A stretch of DNA of 64,000 nt from Pantoea sp. Eser. GTDB lineage: Bacteria > Pseudomonadota > Gammaproteobacteria > Enterobacterales > Enterobacteriaceae. Below are positions 32,272 to 41,174 of the stretch, one piece after another. The translations under genes were made by a program, and so were the position numbers. The notes below the pieces were generated by a model, which was not told where the DNA came from, did no database searches, and worked only from the letters and a program-made list of their open reading frames with translations. Location of the stretch: positions 149,344-213,343 of the forward strand of contig SZZY01000009.1 in NCBI GenBank assembly GCA_009830035.1, given 5' to 3'. Numbering within the stretch: the first letter of the stretch is position 1; each line of letters begins with the position of its first letter.

Positions 32272-33855
32272 TTAACGCAACAAAGGGGTTTCGGCCACCC
32301 AGTGATCGGGCGCGACCTGGCGGTAACGGTTTTTTCTACCGTCTCTCCTACCCTGCGCAGCGGCGAGGGAATTTCACTGTCATCAAACTGACGAACCGGA
32401 CGGCTGAGCGGATCGGCCACCGGCACCGAGGCCAGCAGCCGTTGGGTATAAGGATGCTGTGGCTGGTTAAACAGCGACTGACGCGGGCCAATCTCGACGA
32501 TCTGTCCGAGGTACATCACCGCCACACGGTTGGCGATGCGTTCCACCACGGCCATATCTTGCGAGATAAAAATCCATGCCACGCCGGTTTGCTGTTGCAG
32601 ATCCATCATCAGGTTCACCACCTGTGCCTGTATTGACAAATCCAGCGCTGACACCGCTTCGTCGGCGATTATCACTTTAGGCCGCAGCGCCATGGCGCGG
32701 GCAATGGCGATACGCTGACGCTGACCGCCGGAGAATTAATGGGGATAGCGTTGCGCGTGCTCAGGGGCCAGACCGACGCTTTTCAGCAGTGCCTCAACCT
32801 GCGGCGTGGCTTCGCTGAGCGAGAAGACCAGCCCGTGCAACAGCAGCGGTTCGGCAATGGTGAAGCCAACGGTCAGCCGGGGATTGAGTGAGGCATAAGG
32901 GTCCTGAAACACCATCTGTATTTCACGACGCAGCGGCTGAAACTGCGCCTCCTTCAGCGTGGCGATTTCGTTGCCCTGAAAATAGATGCTTTCCGCCTCG
33001 CTGGTCAGCAGACGCATCAGCGCCCGGCCACCGCGTAAACCCGATGCGTCAGCGCTGAGAAAATGCCGCTGCGGACCGGGAAGTACACTTTCAGGCCGCG
33101 CACGTCGAGCAGCGGCTGATCGTCATAACGGGCGGTTTGCTGGCTGCCGGCGGGCGTCGCGGCCAGGCATGCTCGCGTATATCACCCAGCTTTGGCACTG
33201 CGGCTAATAACGCTTTGGTGTAGTCATGCTGTGGCGCGCTGAAGATCTCCGCTACCGGGCCCTGTTCGACCACGTTACCGCGATACATCACCACCACCCG
33301 ATCGGCGACTTCTGCCACCACGCCCATATCATGGGTGATAAACAGCACCGCCATCTGCTTCTGCTGCTGCAAATCGCGCAGGATATGCAGGATGCGCGCC
33401 TGAACGGTGACATCCAGCGCGGTAGTCGGCTCATCCGCCATCAGCAATTGCGGATCGCAGGCCAGCGCCTGCGCAATCATTACCCGTTGCCGCATGCCGC
33501 CGGAGAGTGCGTGCGGGTAACTTTTCATCACCCGATCAACATCCGCTATCCGTACCTGCTGCAGCAACGTTCGAGCCCGCGCTGTCGCCTGCACGTTGTC
33601 ACACAGCTGGTGGTCACGCAGCGCCTCCGTCAGCTGGTCGCCTACCCGCAATACCGGATTCAGCGAAGTCATCGGCTCCTGAAAGATCATCGCCATTTCG
33701 CGACCGCGCAGCTTGCGCCGTTGTTCTTCGCTGAGGGTGTTGAGATCGTGCTGTTTACCGCTGCGTCCGCGGAAACTGACGCAAAGATTGTCAATGGTGA
33801 GCACCGGCGCAGCGGCATTCCGGGCTGTCGGGTTAAGAGAATAAGTGTCCGTCAT
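32272..33855 (-). pseudogene. Broken double ATPase (GsiA type) without either Walker A motif
   Basis: Two ABC ATPase halves in tandem, as in GsiA, from [16 protein letters not shown] at 33855. Half 1 keeps [31 protein letters not shown] and [12 protein letters not shown] but jumps from RSGKQH to [12 protein letters not shown], losing the P-loop. Half 2 keeps FPVRSGIFSALTHRVYAV then jumps to RALMRLLTSEAES, again losing the P-loop and changing frame. Further lesions are a frameshift near 33130, TAA at 32736-32738 (YPHEFSGGQ loses its Glu) and a frameshift in an A run near 32330. The two halves could also have been separate DppD/DppF genes. Confidence 0.86.
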
Positions 33856-33871
33856 CGTTGCTCCGGGGGCG

Positions 33872-34487
33872 TTAAAGCCAGATACGGCCTTGCGAATACG
33901 AGAGGAAGGGCGAGCTGTCAGCCGCCAGCCAGATTGGACCATCAAGATCGACATACTCCGCGCCGGTTGCCACCGGCAGTGCCGCCTCCATCGCCAGCGC
34001 CTCCGTCAGGCCGCCGCACTTGTCGAGCTTGATGTTGATCATTTCGTAGCGATGCCGCAGTGCGGCGATGTCCGCCACGGTATGGCAGCTTTCATCAGCG
34101 CAAAGGGGAATCGGATGGGGAAAATGCAGTAACTCGCTATCCTGAACCGCCGGTAAGGGCTGCTCGATCATGGCGATGTCATACGCCTGCAGGGCGGTGA
34201 AGAGCGAAGGCAGATCGAGACCGTGCCAGGCCTCATTGGCGTCGATAATCAGCGTCGCCTCGGGAGCAGCCGCGCGGATGGCCGCCACTTTCTCCACAAT
34301 GTGCTGGTGGTCGAGTTTGATTTTCAGCAGCAGTGCGCCCCGTGATGCAGCGTCCGCGGCGGCACTCGCCGAGACCAATAAAACCGTCCTGTTCCAGCGT
34401 GACGCGAATCACCGTGACGGCAGTGCGGGTGCCGCGTGAAATCGCAAAGGGCTTCGCCAGCGGCAGCTCAGCCACCGCGATCTGCAT
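33872..34487 (-). pseudogene. Broken dipeptide epimerase / N-acetyl-D-glutamate racemase (DgcA-like)
   Basis: Enolase-superfamily enzyme, L-Ala-D/L-Glu epimerase group. It starts at 34487 (MQIAVAELPLAKPFAISRGT). The catalytic KxK motif (LLLKIKLDHQ), metal ligands DANEAWHG and IEQPLPA, and ADESCHTVAD are present. A deletion with frame change lies after GFIGLGEC, and a second, in-frame one joins ALAMEAA to [17 protein letters not shown], removing the last barrel strands. It starts 10 bases after dgcN and is followed by the peptide ABC genes, so the operon probably took up and processed D-glutamate-containing peptides (inferred). Confidence 0.85.
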
Positions 34488-34497
34488 GCGGCGTACC

Positions 34498-35494
34498 TTA
34501 GCCACGCTCCTGCAACAGTGCAGCGATGGCATCAATACCAAAACGCACCGGATCGGTGGCAGGCACGTCAAATTCTGCACTGACCTGCGCGCAACAGTCA
34601 CGGGCCTGCGGTTCACCGTAACCGGAGGTGTTGATGGCGAATCCGGCCAGCTTCACCTCATCACTGGTCACGCTGGCCGCCCGCAGATTGGCCGCCACAC
34701 ACTCTGCCAAGCTGACCATCGGCTGATGCGGCAGGTGGCGCATATGCGGGCGTCCCATCTCATGACACATCACCAGCCAGTGCGGTTGCGCGCCGTGAAT
34801 CAGCCCCATGCTGACGCTTGCATAAGAGGGATGAAACAGCGAGCCCTGACCTTCGACAATATCCCAGTGATCGTCTTCATTCGCCGGTGACAGCGCTTCG
34901 GCGGCGCCGGCGATAAAGTCAGCGATCACCGCATCAATTGCAATGCCTTCACCGGCTACCAGAATGCCGGTCTGGCCGGTGGCGCGGAAATCCGCCTTCA
35001 TGCCGCGATCGCGCATCGCCGCTTCCAGGGCCAGTAAGGTGTACATTTTGCCAACAGAGCAGTCGGTGCCCACCGTCAGTACCCTTTTGCCGCTGCGTTT
35101 TTTACCGCTGCCGACCGTCAGTGCTGGCCGCATATGGCGGATATCAAACAACGCCACGCCCTGTTCTGCCGCCAGCGCCACCAGTTCCGGCTCATCGGCC
35201 AGACGATGGTGCAAACCGCTGGCCACGTTCAGGCCCGCTTTGATTGCGCCGGTCACGGTTTCAAGCCAGTGTGCCGGTAAATAGCCGCCGGCATTGGCGG
35301 CAATACCAGCGTTTTCGCACCGCGCGCTTTGGCACTGGCGATATCCAGCGTCTCAATCCCCAGACTGACGGTACCGCCGGGCAGGGACATTCGCACTGTT
35401 CCGGACGCCAGACCTGAATGCCGCGCGCCGTTTTCGCCGCCAGCGGATCGGTGACATCGCCAAGGAAAAGTAGATAGGGTTGAGGGATCAGCAT
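34498..35494 (-). pseudogene. Broken DUF1611 protein (DgcN-like)
   Basis: P-loop protein of the DUF1611 family, whose member DgcN acetylates D-glutamate in a marine bacterium. The reading begins at 35494 (MLIPQPYLLFLGDVTDPLAA), shifts frame near 35400 (GGTVSLGIETLDIASAKARG) and again near 35268, then is open from VTGAIKAGLNVASGLHHRL to the end. The nucleotide-binding GTDCSVGKMYT and WDIVEGQGSLFHPSY segments are intact. Only the two small indels stop it working. Confidence 0.85.
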
Positions 35495-35582
35495 GACGTT
35501 TCTCTTTTTCAGACAGGTGATGGGCCTGAGCTGAATATTTCATGCGGATGACAGCGTGACGAATGCTTGTTCAATGCTGGGG

Positions 35583-35599
35583 TATAACCTGAGGTTATA
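35583..35599. promoter_or_regulatory. 17-base palindrome upstream of the dgc operon
   Basis: TATAACCT-g-AGGTTATA is a perfect 8-1-8 inverted repeat about 90 bases before the dgcN start. It has the form of a dimeric repressor or activator operator. The regulator is not identified. Confidence 0.45.
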
Positions 35600-35681
35600 G
35601 TCAGAGGCGGCGCTTATGACAACAGCCGATAAGCGAATTAAAACAGCAGGGTTAGGCTAACCAGAGGGGCTGGAACAGAAG

Positions 35682-35722
35682 AAAAAGTGATAATCATCGG
35701 TCGATCCCTGACCGCGATTATC
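35682..35722 (-). terminator. Terminator of the azuC-like transcript
   Basis: On the minus strand GATAATC pairs with GATTATC, with an inner stem CGGTC/GACCG, followed by ACTTTTT. It lies about 20 bases after the stop of the small frame, giving a predicted transcript near 170 bases. Confidence 0.65.
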
Positions 35723-35742
35723 GAGGGTTTCTTGCGGAGCGC

Positions 35743-35820
35743 TTAGTACATCGCACCCGGCGGTACGTGTTTGAAGATCTCGACGCAAGCGCGGAACACG
35801 TAGTTAAAAATGCGTTTCAT
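35743..35820 (-). CDS. AzuC-like 25-residue small protein (possible dual-function RNA)
   Basis: A 25-codon frame beginning MKRIFNYVFRACVEIFKH and ending VPPGAMY. E. coli AzuC, as remembered, is a 28-residue membrane-associated small protein with the same FKxVPPGxM ending and a basic amphipathic N-terminal half. In E. coli it is encoded on the AzuCR RNA, which also acts by base pairing. Here the frame sits in a tight unit: a sigma-70-like promoter with a 17-base spacer at 35861-35889, a CRP-like site just upstream, and a terminator right after the stop. No strong ribosome-binding site is seen, so translation may be weak. The match rests on a short motif and could be chance, but the unit's architecture supports it. 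Confidence 0.6.
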   Translation of the reverse strand: MKRIFNYVFRACVEIFKHVPPGAMY

Positions 35821-35860
35821 GTGACACTTGATACAAAATTAGTTGAAGAAATACGCGAAA

Positions 35861-35910
35861 AGTATAACTTCAGCGCGTTTTATCGGCAATAAATTTTGAA
35901 CCAGATCACA
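35861..35910 (-). promoter_or_regulatory. Promoter with CRP-like site for the azuC-like gene
   Basis: On the minus strand TTGCCG (35884-35889) and TATACT (35861-35866) are separated by exactly 17 bases. Upstream, TGTGATCTGGTTCAAA (35895-35910) has one perfect and one partial half of a CRP site. Its centre is about 48 bases before the predicted start, which is not the usual activating distance, so repression or no regulation is also possible. Confidence 0.5.
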
Positions 35911-35939
35911 AAATTGCGCTTTTTATGCGCAAAAAGCCG

Positions 35940-36515
35940 TTAAGCGGCCTGATCGAGATGCTGCAGCAATATGGTCGCGCCGACAGCTATCAGCACCAGA
36001 CCGCCGAGCACTTCCGCCCATTTGCCGAGTACCGGACCAATAAAGCGTCCCACCAGCACGCCGGTGGTGGCCATAACGGTGGTAGCGGCCCCGATGGTCA
36101 GCGCGGTGGTAATAATGTTGACCTGCAGGAAGGCCAGTCCCACACCGACCGCCAGCGCATCAAGGCTGGTCGCTACCGCGGTGGTGGCCAGTACCATAAA
36201 GCCATGGCTTTGCGGCGCTTCACAGGGTTCAGCGACGGCGGTCTGACGGAAACCTTCCATCATCATCCGCCCGCCTAAAAATGCCAGCAGAATAAAAGCG
36301 ATCCAGTGGTCCCACGCCATGATATAACGACTGGCGGCCAGGCCAAGCGCCCAGCCAATCAGCGGCGTTAAGGCTTCGATTGAGCCAAAAATCAGACCGG
36401 TGCGCAACGCTTCTTTAAAACCAGGACGATGCAAGATGGCACCTTCGCCCAGTGCAGCAGCAAACGCGTCCATCGACATACCCAGTGCAAGAATTAAGGT
36501 GGCAATAAAGGTCAC
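35940..36515 (-). CDS. mntP: Manganese exporter MntP
   Basis: Intact 191-residue, six-helix exporter that protects against manganese excess. It starts with GTG at 36515 behind CCTAGGTG. Conserved membrane Asp and Gly positions are seen in [15 protein letters not shown] and [15 protein letters not shown], the duplicated DAxA motif of the family. An MntR-like box lies about 135-150 bases upstream. The yybP-ykoY manganese riboswitch known before E. coli mntP could not be recognised in the leader. Confidence 0.95.
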   Translation of the reverse strand: MTFIATLILALGMSMDAFAAALGEGAILHRPGFKEALRTGLIFGSIEALTPLIGWALGLAASRYIMAWDHWIAFILLAFLGGRMMMEGFRQTAVAEPCEAPQSHGFMVLATTAVATSLDALAVGVGLAFLQVNIITTALTIGAATTVMATTGVLVGRFIGPVLGKWAEVLGGLVLIAVGATILLQHLDQAA

Positions 36516-36645
36516 GATTTATTCACCTAGGGCGACAAAGCGGCAATTCAAGCTGTATTCACCACACAAAGTGTTCAGTAATAAAAAAGTGCGCACACTC
36601 TACCACGCAACCGCAAAGATAAAAAGACAGTAAAATCATGGATTT

Positions 36646-36668
36646 AAGTATAGCAAAGGCTATAACTT
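36646..36668. promoter_or_regulatory. MntR operator
   Basis: TATAGCAAAGGCTATA with extending AAG/ACTT arms closely follows the E. coli MntR box (core ATAGCAAAGGCTAT). It lies between divergent mntP and the small frame at 36681, so it can control mntP and perhaps the other direction too. Confidence 0.75.
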
Positions 36669-36680
36669 TTATCATTCGCT

Positions 36681-36836
36681 ATGTTTCGCGCTAAGTCGAT
36701 GGTGGCAAAGCATTTTCTGACGGTTTTCCGGCCGGATTTCGGGCTTGTCTGGCCGCAGCGTCTGCATTCCCTGATTGAACCCCATCGCGGATTGCCGGAA
36801 AATGCCCGTCTTATTATTACGGGATGCCAGTTATGA
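36681..36836 (+). CDS. Possible 51-residue protein coupled to ybdJ
   Basis: An open frame of 51 codons (MFRAKSMVAKHFLTVF at the start, ARLIITGCQL at the end) whose TGA overlaps the ATG of ybdJ in an ATGA arrangement, as in translationally coupled genes. The product is basic and not recognised. It begins 12 bases after the MntR box. No clear ribosome-binding site is seen, so it may instead be the remnant of a longer gene. Confidence 0.4.
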   Translation: MFRAKSMVAKHFLTVFRPDFGLVWPQRLHSLIEPHRGLPENARLIITGCQL

Positions 36837-37075
36837 ATAACCCTTTTGAAACTTTAATCGTGCCTGGCGGCATTTTGCTGTTGGGGTTTCTCTCTGCCCT
36901 GCTGCTGCCTGCGCCAGCCTTTAACCTGTCAATGGCACAACACCTGCAGCAGATGCTGCATTTGCAGGATCTCAACCAGCTCTACACCCTGGTGTTCTGC
37001 ATCTGGTTTTTACTGCTGGGCACGGTGGAGTTTTTTGTGATTCGCTTCGTCTGGCGTCGCTGGTTCAGGAGCTGA
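36833..37075 (+). CDS. ybdJ: DUF1158 inner-membrane protein YbdJ
   Basis: Intact 80-residue protein close to E. coli YbdJ, with ETLIVPGGILLLGFLSALLL as first helix, QLYTLVFCIWFLLLG as second and FFVIRFVWRRWF at the end. The start at 36833 is preferred over the ATG at 36824 by homology and by the ATGA overlap with the frame before it. Function unknown. Its end overlaps the ancestral end of the convergent MocR pseudogene. Confidence 0.85.
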   Translation: MNNPFETLIVPGGILLLGFLSALLLPAPAFNLSMAQHLQQMLHLQDLNQLYTLVFCIWFLLLGTVEFFVIRFVWRRWFRS

Positions 37076-38499
37076 GTCGGGCGGTATGCGCATCGACCAG
37101 CGCTTTCAGGCGTGTGCGCTACGCGCATAGCCGTCTCGCGGTAACTGAGCCGCACCGAGCAGCAGTCCGGCGCAGCGTTGTTCGTCGCGCTGATACCAGA
37201 TCGACAGCGGTGACGGGGCCATGCCATGGGCTAGCGCTTGCTGCGCAATCAGCTGATCCGGCGTACCGGCCGGCAATCTGACAATAACCGACAGCCCGGC
37301 ACGTTGCACCGCGGGAAAATGGGGTTGCAGAGCGGCCATCATCTGCTCCAGTCGTTCATGGTAGACCCGCTTCATACGCCGCATGAAGTGCCCTTCCCGC
37401 AGGAAAACCTACCGCATAATGGAGCAGTCCCGACGACGCCGGTGCTAACAGCGCACTAATCATTCGCAAAGCGCGAGACCAGAGCGGGAGGCACCACCAT
37501 AAAGCCGAGCCGTAATCGCGGCATCAGCGATTTGCTGAAGGTGCCGATATGCAGCACCCGGCCTTCACTGTCGAGCGCCGCCAGCGCCGGTGCGGCCCGG
37601 TGACCGGACTGCAGTTCGCCCAGATAATCATCTTCAATGATCCAGCGCTGCTGATGGCTGGCCCAGTTAAGCAACACATGGCGGCGTGCCGGCGACATCG
37701 TTACGCCGAGCGGCGCCTGCTGGCCCGGCGTGACCAGCGCAAACGCCGCATCCGGTGCCCGCGCCAGACCTTCCTCAACCTGCAGGCCTTCGGCGTCGAC
37801 CGCAACCGGCCTTACCCGCAGGGTTTCCACCGCCCGCCGGGCGACCATAAAGCCCGGATCTTCCAGCCAGGCCTGTTTCCCCTGAAAATCCATTGCCAGG
37901 CCAATCAGGCCCATCGCCCCCGGCATAGCCGTTAGTGATAAAAATTTGATCGGCATGACAGCGCACCCCGCGCGCGACGGCCAGCCAGGCAACCAGTGCC
38001 TGGCGCAGTGCCGGCGTGCCGCGCGGATCGGGGTAACTGGCCGGTTTACCGACCAGCGCCCGCGTCTGACGTTGCAGGATGCGTAGCCAGACTCTGGCCA
38101 GGAAGCTGTCGCTGACGGGAATGCCTATCTGGAACGTCAGGGGCGGCGAGTTGTAATCCTCTTCGCCCTCGCGCAGTGACAGCGGCACTACAGCTTGCAC
38201 ACCAGCCGTTTCACTCAGCATCGGCAGGGGTTCACAAAGGTGCCGGCCGCGCCCCGGGTCTGCAGAAACTGGCGATCCACCAGCATGTCATAGATGGCGC
38301 GCACCGTACCGCGTGCGACGCCGAGCTGGGCCGCTAAATCACGACAGGAAGGAAGCCGTGCGCCCGGCGGCAACCGCTGATCGATTATCGCCTGTTCAAT
38401 CTGCTGCCGCAGCTGCTCACTCAGACCCCGCGGCTGGCTGCGTTTCAGCGTTAGCGTGGCGAAGAGCGATGGGCCAGTTAAATCGTCATTTTTTGGCAC
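37065..38499 (-). pseudogene. Broken MocR/GntR-type PLP regulator
   Basis: Remnant of a GntR helix-turn-helix fused to an aminotransferase domain. The N-terminal DNA-binding part (LPSCRDLAAQLGVARGTVRAI) is at 38215-38499, then LLSETAGVQAVVPL and QTRALVGKPASYPDPRGTPALR follow in another frame, then WIIEDDYLGEL and the PLP-lysine segment HIGTFSKSLMPRLRLGF, and last the C-terminal MRRMKRVYHERLEQMM. At least four frame changes occur (near 38225, 37935, 37455 and 37110). It is divergent from a carboxymuconolactone decarboxylase-family remnant, its probable former target. Confidence 0.88.
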
Positions 38500-38558
38500 T
38501 TTTACTGTTCCATGGAAAAACCGACAATCGCCTCAATCCACCTCAATGAGGCAAAAAA

Positions 38559-39003
38559 ATGAGTGAACGTATCGATTTTCATCAAGCTGCCCCAGCCAGG
38601 ATGAAAGCGCTCGGCGGCATCTATCACTACCTGACACAAACCGATCTGCCGTTATCGCTGCTGGAACTGCTGTTCCTGCGCATCTCACAGATTAATGGCT
38701 GCGCCTACTGCATCGACATGCATAGCATAAAGCGGATGTAAGCTGGGATAAAATTGTGCTGACCGCGGTGTGGAATGAATCGGGGAATTATTCAGCGATC
38801 GCGAGAAGGCGGCCCTGCGCTGGGCCGAGTGCCTGACGCTGATCGCCAGCGCGGGCGCATCTGATGAGGATTATGCCGCCCTTCAGGCCTGCTTCAGCGA
38901 CAAAGAAATTGTCGATTTGAATATCGCCATCGGTCTGATGAACACCTATAACCGCATGGCAATCAGTCTTAAAAAGCTCCCGGCGTCTGTGTCCGGTCAG
39001 TAA
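38559..39003 (+). pseudogene. Broken AhpD-like carboxymuconolactone decarboxylase-family protein
   Basis: Small peroxidase-fold protein. The redox motif NGCAYCIDMHS (CxxC with His) is intact, but the frame is lost right after it. The rest continues in two further frames as WDKIVLTAVWNES and then REKAALRWAECLTLIASAG to LKKLPASVSGQ, ending at 39003. At least two indels are needed to explain this. Confidence 0.85.
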
Positions 39004-39510
39004 GCCAGTCCGATGCGTGCGCCGTGGCTCGCGCATTTAACCCTCACAAAATGTAACATTATTTTTACACTGAGCGTCTAAAAACGCCGCTGATGCACTT
39101 TTAGACTATTCCTTACTCACCAATAACTGCCTGAAATTCAGTGAATTAAATGATTCCTCTTCGTTACCCGCTCAGCGGGCGCTGCACCACAATGGCGCGT
39201 TCCTGCAACAGCAGATTCCGTTAACCAACTGAGTTATCAATAAAAATCCGCTTATAGTGTCTCTGCCGCGATGATTAATGCTTATGCTGAATCATTTCTA
39301 CATTTAAAAAATAAACAAATTTTTAATTGAGATGCGAGAATGTTATATTCGCATGACAAAGCATAACGTGCAGTTAACCCGTTATTACCGCTTTAACCTA
39401 TACCTGAGTCTTAACCTTTGAGAAATAGCGCAACGCGCTCGAAAGAAGCGTGACTATTCCGCCTGCAAAACTGTTGAGCTTCAGGTCAACAGAAGAGGAG
39501 ATGTCGCCTC
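39004..39510. other. AT-rich intergenic gap upstream of mqo
   Basis: About 500 bases. It holds an inverted repeat at 39076-39106, a short open stretch at about 39150-39241 (TRSAGAAPQWRVPATADSV) that may be the tail of a lost gene, and TTATAT-rich sequence near 39340 with the inverted repeat ATGCGA/TTCGCAT that could include the mqo promoter. The ribosome-binding site AGAGGAG at about 39494 precedes the mqo start. Confidence 0.5.
39076..39106. repeat. Inverted repeat in the gap before mqo
   Basis: GTCTAAAA (39076-39083) and TTTTAGAC (39099-39106) are perfect inverted copies with a 15-base spacer. There is no T run after it, so an operator is more likely than a terminator. Function unknown. 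Confidence 0.45.
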
Positions 39511-41050
39511 ATGTGCAATTCAGCTGTAAACCTTGCGCTCGCGATGAGTGCCATAGCAAAGGACACCGCTACCGCGTACCGCGCAGGAGCGCAAAGACGT
39601 TGACGTGTTGCTGATTGGCGCGGGCGTGATGAGCGCCACGCTGGGCGCATGGCTGCAGGATCTGGAACCGGACTGGTCTATCGAAATGGTGGAGCGGCTG
39701 GACAGCGTGGCAGAAGAGTCATCCAAATGGCTGGAACAATGCAGGCACCGGCCATGCCGCGCTGGCCGAGCTGAACTATACGTCACGTCACAGCGTGCCG
39801 ATGTCAGCATCGACATCTCCAAAGCGGTGACGATCAACGAATCGTTCATGATTTCCCGTCAGTTCTGGGCCTCACAGGTACAGAAGGTCAATCTGCGCAA
39901 TCCAAAAAGCTTTATCCACAGCACGCCGCACATGAGCTTTGTCTGGGGCGACGACAATGTCGCGTTCCTGCGCAAACGCTTCCAGGCGCTGCAGAAAAGC
40001 ACCCTGTTCCGTGGCATGGCCTACTCCGAAAATCCGCAGCAGATTGCTGGCTAGATCCCGCTGGTGATGAATGGCCGTGATCGCAGTCAGAAAGTGGCGG
40101 CGACCTGGACCGAAATGGAAACCGACGTCAATTTCGGTGAAGTGACGCGCCTGAGCGATGGCCGCTGGCAGGTTACGCTGCAGTGTCTGGCGAGCGGCAC
40201 CCGCCGTACGCTGACCGCCAGAAATATCTTTATCGGTGCCGGCGGCGCGGCCGCTGTTGCAGAAAGCCGGCGTACCGGAGCTAACGGCTATGCCGGTTTC
40301 CCGGTGGGCGGCTCATTCCTGGTGACTGAAAATCCGCAGGTGGTGGCGCAAGCACATGGCCAAGGTCTACGGCAAAGCCAGCGTCGGCGCACCGCCGATG
40401 TCGGTACCGCATGTCGATACCCGCGTGCTGGATGGCAAGCAGGTGCTGCTGTTCGGGCCGTTTGCCACCTTCTCCACCAAGTTCCTGAAGCAGGGTTCGT
40501 TGCTGGATATGTTCACCTCGCTGAACAGCAGCAACATGCTGCCGATGGTTAAAGTCGGGCTGAAAAGCTTTGATCTGGTGAAATATCTGATGGATCAGGT
40601 GCTGCAAAGCGATTGCGATCGGGTGGATGCCCTGCGCGCCTATGTGCCACAGGCGAAGCAGGAAGACTGGCGTTTAGTCACCGCCGGTCAGCGCGTGCAG
40701 ATCAGAGAAAGAGGGCGCAGTACTGCGTCTTGGCACCGAAGTGGTCACCTCGCAGGATGGCTCGATTTCAGCGCTGCTGGGTGCTTCGTCCGGTGCCTCA
40801 ACGGCTGCGCCGATCATGCTGGAGATGCTGCACAAGGTCTATCCTGAGCAGATGGCATCGCCAGAATGGCAGAATAAAATCCGGGCCGTTATCCCGTCCT
40901 GGGGACGCAAGCTGAACGGTAACGTGGCGCTGACCGAGCGAGAAAGTGCTGGCGGAAACCAGCCGTATTCTGCAGCTCGATTACACCCCGGTCACGCCTA
41001 TGGCTGCTAACGATGAAGGGCGCGAAACCGCCTTTGTTGTCGGTAAGTAA
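39511..41050 (+). pseudogene. mqo: Broken malate:quinone oxidoreductase
   Basis: FAD-dependent membrane-associated enzyme that oxidises malate to oxaloacetate and feeds the quinone pool. [61 protein letters not shown] and [18 protein letters not shown] are clear. Lesions: a frameshift near 39600, others near 39730, an internal loss before [15 protein letters not shown] at 40052-40054 (Trp position), and frame changes near 40250, 40350, 40710 and 40945. It ends at 41048-41050, then a terminator. The gene is beyond repair by any single reversion. Confidence 0.93.
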
Positions 41051-41068
41051 TTCAGCTCCTGCTCTCTC

Positions 41069-41093
41069 AAGGCCCCCGATGTGAGGCCTTTTT
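41069..41093 (+). terminator. Terminator after mqo
   Basis: AAGGCC-(10)-GGCCTT followed by TTT, 18 bases after the mqo stop. Confidence 0.65.
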
Positions 41094-41174
41094 GTTTGTC
41101 GCTCGCCTGGTTGACTGCCCTGTTCTCTATTAGGGTTAAGACATCGTTTAGCTGAACTTTCAGAAGGAAACGGC

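Noticed and set aside
36516..36645. A yybP-ykoY manganese riboswitch before mntP
   Set aside because: The conserved riboswitch core could not be found in the leader; an MntR box was found instead.
39181..39240. A tRNA-like stretch (TAACTCAGTTGGTTAAC on the minus strand)
   Set aside because: Only the D-loop-like bases match. The D stem does not pair and no acceptor, anticodon or T arm can be folded around it.
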